From: Ascaphus truei
Lineage: Eukaryota > Chordata > Amphibia > Anura > Ascaphidae
DNA: 64,000 bases
Direction: 5' to 3'
NCBI GenBank assembly: GCA_036426205.1
Contig: WSYH01000848.1
Location: forward strand, 1 to 64,000
Shown here: positions 56,866-64,000 of the stretch, one piece after another
Layout of the letters: every line of letters starts with the position of its first letter
Position numbering within the stretch: the stretch's first letter is position 1
Notes under the pieces: generated by a model
Told to the model about the DNA's origin: nothing
Database searches by the model: none
What the model saw: only the letters and a program-made list of their open reading frames with translations
Program-made: the position numbers and the translations under genes

Positions 56866-57172
56866 AGGAGTGTGCAGTGATTAGCATTAAAAATCCAAGG
56901 CATTTTTGTTACTAGTTTACACCTTCGATATAAAATACAATATGCATCAAATCTGAATAATTTAGTTTTATGTATTTTAGGTTTTACATTGCACATTTCC
57001 ATGACCCGATGAATGCTATATTGCTTGAACACCTCCTCTTGTTTCCAGCTAACCTCTTAAGTTTTCCCCCACCTATTCCAGCTAAACTCTTTAAGTTTTC
57101 CCCCACCTAATTTATGTATGTATATCTATTTTTATATAGTGCCAACAGTTAACCTCTTAAGTTAATATAAGT

Positions 57173-57220
<48 letters not shown>
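57173..57220. repeat. TA microsatellite
   Basis: About 22 TA units. Confidence 0.9.
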
Positions 57221-57225
<5 letters not shown>

Positions 57226-57414
57226 TTTTGAGAACCGGCATCAAATTTACAGTATTTATCACATTCACCAAGACTTGCTTCTCACTTGACGTGTTGTATG
57301 GAATCCTATGTTTGTTTTTGTCAGCTCACAAATTGTGTTTGTGATGAGACAATATAGGCAAACACATTACCTTAATTTTCCATATACCGTTTCAAATGTA
57401 ACCAGACTCATGGC

Positions 57415-57640
57415 TAATGTCCCACACCCAGTCACTCCTACCAACCATTGTGGCCAAGCGCTGCCATATACTGCACTTATTCCCTCACCTGCTTTCTCTG
57501 TAACTCTCCCAACATACTACGTAGATTGTAAGCTCCCCAGAGCAGGGATTTCCTTTCCTATTGTCCGATTTTGTTTGTTGTACTTATTGTATTTATAATT
57601 CCCTGCATTGTATTGTCTCTACACTGTTGGCATATATATA
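57415..57640 (+). repeat. L2-like retroposon 3' end
   Basis: TAGATTGTAAGCTCCCCAGA and GCAGGGATTTCC followed by ATTGTA-rich tail, typical of L2-type 3' ends, directly followed by a TA tract and the PLE-C pLTR. Confidence 0.5.
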
Positions 57641-57650
57641 TATATATATA

Positions 57651-58223
57651 TATGTAGAGGTATCAGTACTGTGTTAGCCGAGCTTCAATAATCAAAAAAT
57701 AATAGATGATACCGTTCTGTGGCTAACGAAATGCTTTTATTTGTGCGAGCTTTCGAGATACACTGATCTCTTCTTCCGGCGATGTTACAATGAATGAAGC
57801 AAGCAAAGGGTATACTTAAAAACAGTGTCTCTTGGAATGTTATCTGTGCTTGTCCTTCCCCCGGTGTGGATGAGATTTATGGCTAGAGGTGTTAAATGGT
57901 TCCTGAAAATAAGTGATGTAAGAGTGTGTGTGTGTATCTGTGTGAATATAAATGAATGGAGAGCCCACAGTGTATACAGTGCTTTACAAAAGGGGTGTGT
58001 GGAGTGGGAGTTAATATAAGTGGTGTGGGTAGGTGTGGAAATGTGAGAGATAGTAGCATAACTAGAAGGGTGTGTGGATACTATGTGGTCCCTATTGGTG
58101 TATAGGGATGGAAAAACAAGGAGTATTGGTATGTGTAAGAGACAGCTGTGTGTGCATACATATAGCACAGTATGTACAGACATGGTCTTTAACGCTCATG
58201 GGAAGAGAGTTCACTTGTGTCAG
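57651..58223 (-). repeat. PLE family C pLTR and 3' UTR
   Basis: The segment ATGTAGAGGTATCAGTAC to CATTGTAACATCGCC (57651-57790) recurs at 63265-63405 in the same orientation and at 60946-61081 inverted. It contains a hammerhead-like stem, minus strand, GAGAT/ATCTC then GAAA at about 57743-57783. The rest to 58223 is PLE 3' UTR and also recurs inverted at 60746-60945. Confidence 0.75.
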
Positions 58224-58616
58224 TAATGACTCATAAAATTTCGATCTCTGTTTAGGCCACCGTTAAGTGTCCCGAACAGTTACATACATTTGTATTCATG
58301 CAACCGTCTCTCTTTCGGTGTTTTAAGATTACCTTTGAGTATGGCAACCCTCAGATCGTTCATCTTATGGCCAGGGTCAGAGAAATGTTGTCCGACAGGA
58401 CTGTATCTTGTTCCGTGTTTGATGCTGTGGCGATGCAGGTTCATTCTCTTGTTTAGCCCCTGCCCCGTCTCACCTATGTAGTAGCAGCCTCCTGGGCATT
58501 TCATGCACATGATGAGGTACACGACATTGCTGGAGGAACAGGTGAACCTTCCTCTGATTTTGTATTCCCGATTCCTCTGTAGTATTTGTATTGTGTCCGC
58601 TGTGTAGAGCATTGCG
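58224..58616 (-). pseudogene. PLE family C, GIY-YIG endonuclease fragment
   Basis: Minus-strand frame: the linker ILYTADTIQI and REYKIRGRFTCSSSNVVYLI, then the GIY-YIG domain with KCPGGCYYIGETGQGLNKRM and a histidine in NLHRHSIKHG, then ERRLHEYKCM with the catalytic glutamate. A TAA interrupts after KCM (about 58280), but the frame continues LFGTLNGGLNRD to a natural stop after MSHY near 58224. The fragment ends abruptly at 58616 (5' truncation), where AT-rich DNA begins. About 110 bp of it overlap in content with 59738-59845, so the two pieces are not parts of a single interrupted copy. Confidence 0.8.
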
Positions 58617-58912
58617 CAGGTTTTCTGTTTTGTTCCAGTACTTAATAAAATTTATATAACTAATTAATTAAATTTTTTATAGTTTTAAAGTATGTAGAAA
58701 TAAAGATTGTCTTAATAAAAAACTTTTTTAATGTATTTTAACTATTAGTTAAGCAATGAGTGTAGGTTTTTTTGACCACAGAGTAATGTGCCTATGTAAA
58801 GGCAAACCTGTGGGTTAAACTATGCTTTGAACCATTTGAAAGAGATTAGGATCAATTAACCAATTAGGCTTTAATCACATAAATACACTAAGCCCACGCA
58901 ACCCTGCATGAC
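58617..58912. other. AT-rich flank of a ribozyme-bearing element
   Basis: AT-rich and non-coding, ending in TCACATAAATACACTAAGCC, which looks like the promoter-proximal part of a pLTR (a TATA-like TAAATAC about 35 bp before the ribozyme motif). Confidence 0.45.
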
Positions 58913-58953
58913 GCTCCTGACGAAGCTGTATGACGCAGCGAAACGCGTAGAGC
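58913..58953 (+). ncRNA. hammerhead-ribozyme motif with complete core (family D pLTR)
   Basis: Stem I GCTC (58913-58916), CTGACGA (58917-58923), stem II GCTG (58925-58928), a 7-nt loop, CAGC (58936-58939), GAAA (58940-58943), the palindrome ACGCGT (58943-58948), triplet GTA (58947-58949) and stem I strand GAGC (58950-58953). Every core nucleotide of CUGANGA...GAAA...GUH is present and both stems are perfectly paired. With no room for a stem III hairpin, the self-complementary ACGCGT could form stem III between two RNAs, as proposed for the minimal hammerheads of Penelope pLTRs. Confidence 0.75.
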
Positions 58954-59734
58954 CTGATCCAGAGCTTATTCAGTCAAGCTGCAGCTGACTGGAAGCGAAG
59001 ACCAAAAGACTCCAGACGTTTGTGCTCTCCAGTGATCCCCCTCTCGGCGCCTCGCAGTCTATCACCATCTGATGCGACCAGATACCACCCGGAAGTGACG
59101 TCAGACGCCATTGGGCGACGGCAGCACTAGGAACAGAGGAGGACGGGGAGACAGCACAGCAGGCGCACAGAGCGCAAAAGATACCTTTATGTGTCTGATA
59201 TTTGTGTACTGAATGTGAGTACATGTCCTACAATTTCATTGATCATAAAACTCTGTTCTTTGCAAGCTATACTATTGGCCATTTCTTCTGCTCTTCTTTT
59301 ATATATATTCTATGGGAAACCGAGTTATACCATCCATGAAGTAACCCTCAGAAGGGAAGATCAAGAGGGGATTAAAGCTCTACCCAAAGAAAACCCCACT
59401 ACTATATCACTATCTGACAATGTCAGAGAAAAGCTAATTTATCCTACATATTGCTGTAAGTAGGTTCTCCCCCAGAGCTAAGATTCACGTTTATTTATTT
59501 ATTATTGAATCACAATACTGCACAATAATTGTTTGTATATGTTTTTTATTCACATGTTGTTTTCCTGACTGGGTCGCTCACTTTCCACAACCAATCACGA
59601 CTGTACTTGTGGGAAATCCGAGCATATTTCCCTGGAAGGTTTGAGAAGTACCCTGTCGGGTAACATCATTTAATTGCACTGTATTACACTCTACAATTTA
59701 TTAGAAAGCTGTGGCGCCTAGGCAAGTCATTTAG
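58954..59734 (+). repeat. remainder of the family D pLTR-like sequence and spacer
   Basis: GC-balanced DNA follows the ribozyme (58954-59200), then TTTATGTGTCTGATATTTGT and a region that includes two A/T-rich blocks. No RT or endonuclease coding was found next to it, so this may be a solo pLTR. Confidence 0.45.
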
Positions 59735-60745
59735 TACATGATGAGGTACACGACATTGCTGGAGGAACAGGTGAACCTTCCTCTGATTTTGTATTCCCGA
59801 TTCCTGTGTGGTATTTGTATTGTGTCCGCTGTGTAGAGCATTCCGCAGGTTTTGCATCTTGGGTCCTGGCATGGTTTCATCCCGCATTCAGTTGTACTGC
59901 TGAATACTTTACTCCTCACCATAATATTCTTGAGATTATGAGGTTGTCTGTATGATAATAAGGGTGCTTCAGGGAAGACCTGACGCAGTCTTGTATCTTC
60001 CTGGAGGATGGGTTGTAGTTCCCTGGCGATCTTGCGTAGGGCTCCTAGGTGTGGGTTATATGTGACCACCAAAGGTACCCTGTCGCTTGTCTCCTTCTGT
60101 TTGTATTCAAGGAGATCACTTCTTGGTATTCAGGTGGCTTTGTGAATTTGCTGGTCTAAAACTCTGTGGTTATATCCACGGTTTATAAAATCTGATCTCA
60201 AGGCTTTAATCCGCTGGTCTCTGTCTGCTGTGTCGGAGCATATCCGGTTGTAACGTATGGCTTGACTGTAGATGGTTGCATGTTTGGTGTGTGTCGGGTG
60301 GAAGCTGTTGTCCCTCAAATAGCTGGCTCTGTCTGGAGTTTTGCAGTATACAGAAGTCTGTAGTTGGTTGTTCTTTATAGTAATGGTGGTGTCTAGGAAA
60401 TGTACTTCATCCGGGGAATGGGTGAGTTTGAGGTTGATGGTCGGGTGGAACGTATTGAAGTTGTCATAGAACTGTAGGAGCTCCTGTTCACCAGAGGTCC
60501 AAATCAGGAAGATGTCATCGATGTAGCGAAGGTATGTAAGGGGTTTCAAGTGACAGGTGGAAAGAAAGTCACTTTCCAGTTTTGCGCAGAACAGATTGGC
60601 ATACTGTGGCGCCATCTGAGTACCCATAGCGGTCCCGGTTGTCTGGAGGTATGTGTCATTTCCAAATGTGAAGTAGTTATGGGTCAGAATAAATTCGATG
60701 CATTTAGTCACTGTCTCTGTGAGTGGCTCCTGCGGTCCCAGAAAG
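59735..60745 (-). pseudogene. PLE family C RT fragment with inverted pLTR at its 5' end
   Basis: Minus-strand coding from LGPQEPLTETVTKCIEFILT (near 60745) through GTAMGTQMAPQYANLF, the catalytic LRYIDDIFLIWTSGEQ (near 60525) and the thumb/spacer (RSDFINRGYNHRV) to the start of the endonuclease (NVVYLIMY, about 59735). A frameshift lies at about 60070-60140 (KAT stop versus KAIRKPRSD in the other copy). The 5' part of the RT is replaced at 60746 by pLTR sequence in the opposite orientation with a GTA microhomology, and the endonuclease is cut at 59735. YIDD is intact. Confidence 0.85.
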
Positions 60746-61081
60746 TAAAGCACTGTATACACTGTGGGCTCTCCATTCATTTATATTCACACAGATACAC
60801 ACACACACTCTTACATCACTATCTTTCAGGAACCATTTAACACCTCTAGCCATAAATCTCATCCACACCGGAGGAAGGACAAGCACAGATAACATTCCAA
60901 GAGTCACTGTTTTTAAGTATTCCCTTTGCTTGCTTCATTCATTGTAACATCGCCGGAAGAAGAGATCAGTGTATCTCGAAAGCTCGCACAAATAAAAGCA
61001 TTTCGTTAGCCACAGAACGGTATCATCTATTTATTTTTTGATTATTGAAGCTCGGCTAACATGGTACTGATACCTCTACAT
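60746..61081 (+). repeat. PLE family C pLTR, inverted
   Basis: Reverse complement of 57651-57990, including the hammerhead-like GAGAT/ATCTC stem at about 60951-60993 and the ACAGAACGGTATCATCTA block. Confidence 0.85.
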
Positions 61082-61095
61082 GTATGTGTATATAT

Positions 61096-63258
61096 ATATA
61101 TGGTTGTCTGTATGATAATAAGGGTGCTTCAGGGAAGACCTGTTGCAGTCTTGTATCTTCCTGGAGGATGGGTTGTAGTTCCCTGGCGATCTTGCGTAGG
61201 GCTCCTAGGTGTGGGTTATATGTGACCACCAAAGGTACCCTGTCGCTTGTCTCTTTCTGTTTGTACTCAAGGAGATCACTTCTTGGTTTTCTGATGGCTT
61301 TGTGAATTTGCTGGTCTACAATTCTGTGGTTATATCCACGGTTTATAAAATCTGATCTCAAGGCTTTAATCCGCTGGTCTCTGTCTGCTGTGTCGGAGCA
61401 TATCTGGTTGTATCGTATGGCTTGACTGTAGATGGTTGCATGTTTGGTGTGTATTGGGTGGAAGCTGTTGTCCCTCAAATAGCTGTCTCTGTCTGTAGGT
61501 TTGCGGTATACATAAGTCTGTAGTTGGTTGTTCTTTATGGTGATGGTGGTGTCTAGTAAATGTACTTCGTCCGGGGAATGGGTGAGTTGGAAGTTGATGG
61601 TCGGGTGGAACGTATTGAAGTTGTCATAGAACTGTAGGAGGTCCTGTTCGCCAGAGGTCCAAATCAGGAGGATTTCATCAATGTAGCGAAGGTATGTAAG
61701 GGGGTTCAAGTGACAGGTGGAAAGAAAGTCACTTTCCAGTTTTGCGCAGAACAGATTGGCATACTGTGGCGCCACCCGAGTACCCATAGCGGTCCCGGTT
61801 TTTTGGGGGTATGTGTCATTTCCAAATGTGAAGTAGTTATGGGTCAGAATAAATTTGATGCATTAAGTCACTGTCTCTGTGAGTGGCTCCTGCGGTCCCA
61901 GAAAGTATCTGCATGCTGAAATCCCATCCTCGTGGGGGATGTTTGTATAAAGTGACTCTACATCCATGGTTGCTAGTAGTGTTCCTGTTGGGAGGGGGAC
62001 AATGGCATTCAGTTTGTTTAGCAGGTCGGTGGTGTCCTGGATATAGCTGGGTGTGTTCCTGACAAGTGGTTTTAGAATGCCCTCCACCCAGCCAGAAATA
62101 TTCTCAGTAAGTGTGCCAGATCCAGAGATAATAGGGCGCCCAGGATTACCCTCTTTGTGAATTTTATGGAGCATGTAGAATGTGTCAGATTTTGGGTTAG
62201 CTGGTATCAGGTCCAGAATGTGTTCTCTTGTGCGGATCGGGAGTGTTTTTATGATCCTGTTGAGCTCTCTCATGTATTTTTTAGTTGGATCCTCCTGCAG
62301 TTGGGTGTAATACTTTGAATCAGAGAGTTGCCTGTGCGCTTCCCGCAGGTAGTCTGTGGTGTTCATTATGACCACTGCTCCTCCCTTGTCCGCAGGTTTG
62401 ATTGTTATGTTGTTGTTGGCCTTTAGTGATTCTATGGCTCTCCTCTCCATCAGTGTCAGATTATATGTTTTTTTCCTTACTTTGTCCAGGATGGTGGTTT
62501 TGGCTCTGTGTCTGAAGCTTTCAATGTATCGGTCCATTGTGGGGTTGCGTCCAGTGTGTGGGATCCAGTTGGATTTTTGCTTCTCTCTGCTCATGTGTAG
62601 TGGCTCTCCTTCTGCAGTGTTGGCATAATCTTAGTTGTGTCTGTTGTGGAAGAACTTAAGACGCAGACTTCTGAGGAATTCTTCCAGATCACTGCACAGC
62701 TCAATCTTGTCCATAGGCTTGGTAGGGTACAATGTGAGACCCTTAGATAATACTGAGGACTCTGCTTGATTAGGTGTGCAGTCTGAGAGGTTAACAGTAC
62801 AGTCCTGCTGTTGGTGACTGTCAATGTTTGTATTATTAGTTGTTGTGCTGGCTGCTGCTGAGTATCTCATTCTTAGCCTCAGTCTGTGCAGTTTCTTTTC
62901 CTTATTGCTAATTAGACCCTTCAGCAGTTTTTCATGGAATGTTTGAAGTCCTCTCCATGTGTCTGTGTGTATTTCTCCTGTCTCCAGGATGCAGTCTATC
63001 ATCTCTTTTGTCTTTCTCCTGTTGCTGTAACAGATGCTGATCAGATGGTTCCTTAATCTTTCTGAGTTCCTGGTGCACAGTTGTTGGGAGAATTTTGTGT
63101 TGTATGTTGGCAAGTGGGTTTTTGAGGACGAGTCCTTTCGGGATCAGATGCTCCTTTTTGCATTTGCTGAGGAAGATGATATCGCTGTCTAGTTGTGCCT
63201 ATTTTTTCAGTAAATCCTTTAGCTTCATTTGAGTGTGGTATAATGTGGTATCTTCCAT
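61096..63258 (-). pseudogene. PLE family C, nearly full-length RT (broken)
   Basis: Starts ATG at 63258 (MEDTTLYHTQMKLKDLL) directly after the pLTR. N-terminal domain: LDSDIIFLSKCKKEHLIPKG and KDKR/RNHLISICYSN. RT: ITIKPADKGGAVVIMNTTDY, YMLHKIHKEGNPGRPIISGS, MDVESLYTNIPHEDG, GTRVAPQYANLF and LRYIDEILLIWTSGEQ, in which the catalytic YIDD is YIDE. Lesions: TAG at 63199-63201, frame changes at about 63110 and 62600-62630, TAA at about 61863 (the other copy has AAA there), and YIDE. It ends at LLSYRQP (61096), so the endonuclease is missing and a TA tract joins it to the neighbouring pLTR. The most informative RT in the window. Confidence 0.88.
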
Positions 63259-63264
63259 ATTTTC

Positions 63265-63475
63265 ATGTAGAGGTATCAGTACCGTGTTAGCCGAGCTTCA
63301 ATAATCAAAAAATAAATAGACGATACCGTTCTGTGGCTAACGAAATGCTTTTCTTTGTGCGAGCTTTCGAGATACACTGATCTCTTCTTCTGGCGATGTT
63401 ACAATGAATGAAGCAAGCAAAGGGTATACTTAAAAACAGTGTCTCTTGGAATGTTATCTGTGCTTGTCCCTTCTC
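63265..63475 (-). repeat. PLE family C 5' pLTR
   Basis: Same orientation as the RT it precedes, ending seven bases before the start codon. Carries the hammerhead-like stem at about 63361-63400 with CAGAAGA in the place of CTGAAGA. Confidence 0.8.
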
Positions 63476-64000
63476 CGTCTGTCTGTACATACTGTGCTAT
63501 TTTTATGCACACACAGCTGTCTTTTTGCAGTATCTGCAGTATCTATATGAATTTTTTCCACATATTTACTTGTTCTGTTTAATTTCATTTTTTGTCAGCT
63601 ACTCTGGACACTGCGCCTCTTGTAGTATGCCATTTACTACCTTTTTGCTTTCATACTATCCCTACATAGGATTTAGTTTAGTGCAGTTCTGTCCCATTTA
63701 GCAGTATCTATACTACTGTACAATTGTTTGCTCTTTCACCCTATTTGACAAGCCAGTCAATACGTTCAGTGAGAACAATTTAGATCTCACTGTCTGATTA
63801 GGTTGTCATGCAATGATTTTTGCTACATTCATGTACTTAGTATCCTCTATGGTTGATTTATGTTTGTCCCAATTACAGTCTATTTAGTTTTCTTTAGGTC
63901 CCACCTTTTATCATAATCTGTTTTTTTATTTCAATTCTTTGTTCTTTAGGTAAATAAACATTTTGATACTTTTGGATACATCAGAGTGCTTGTTGTGGGG
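63476..64000. other. T-rich flank without recognised feature
   Basis: No gene, repeat or RNA recognised. Confidence 0.5.

Noticed and set aside
58916..58956. tRNA-like or riboswitch structure at this hairpin
   Set aside because: The element is 41 nt with a hammerhead core; no acceptor stem, no TPsiC arm.

Overview
The window looks like accessory, repeat-dominated DNA from a vertebrate nuclear genome, most probably an amphibian (anuran). There are no operons and no tRNA or rRNA genes. What can be read is mostly mobile DNA: three families of Penelope-like retroelements (PLEs; reverse transcriptase plus GIY-YIG endonuclease), a Helentron-type rolling-circle transposon, several LTRs, a decayed L1-like LINE, hAT-like MITEs and many micro/minisatellites. 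The amphibian assignment is an inference from the repeat types and from the host-like exon; no species is claimed.

Left third (1-28 kb). A unit of about 7.8 kb is present twice almost end to end (1-7825 and 19094-26915), with two partial copies between (7830-12133 and 12134-14209). Each full unit holds a 5'-truncated minus-strand PLE (family A) joined to an inverted terminal repeat (pLTR), a solo LTR inside a pair of 27-bp inverted repeats, non-coding DNA, an L2-like tail and the start of another LTR. The copies differ by very many one-base indels. All mosaic joins, and the only run of Ns (24784-24785), fall at or near the same short sequence, so part of this structure may be an assembly artefact. 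Between the units lie a decayed L1-like LINE, a hAT MITE with perfect 8-bp target-site duplications, and hairpin repeats. From 26616 to 28010 there is a complete LTR with TATA box, AATAAA and an adjoining primer-binding-like site.

Middle (28-37.5 kb). A cluster of MITEs is followed by a 25-bp telomere-like minisatellite, a Gag fragment resembling the PNMA/Gypsy family, and the one convincing host-gene element: a first exon (33478-33764, with splice donor) resembling the N-terminus of the zinc-finger antiviral protein/PARP12 family, embedded in GC-rich minisatellites. To its right are a minus-strand LTR with a pol-like C-terminus and a plus-strand PLE endonuclease (family B), followed by a hammerhead-ribozyme-like motif.

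37.7-47.7 kb. A Helentron (zinc-finger-like N-terminus, HUH Rep, PIF1-type helicase, EEP endonuclease) on the minus strand has a tandemly duplicated middle part. Both halves carry disabling lesions, and the upstream one is split by a 1034-bp solo LTR with a 4-bp target-site duplication.

47.7-64 kb. A GTGTTACA-type minisatellite, a GC-rich segment, a kelch-like remnant, a duplicated AT-hook reading frame and a CT microsatellite are followed by AT-rich DNA without recognised genes. At the right end are PLE family C fragments, one with an inverted pLTR, another nearly full-length but mutated (YIDE instead of YIDD). Between them is a compact hammerhead-ribozyme motif with every core nucleotide present. 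The recurring theme is self-cleaving-ribozyme-like structure at PLE termini: at least three motifs with an essentially intact core, in three different sequence contexts.
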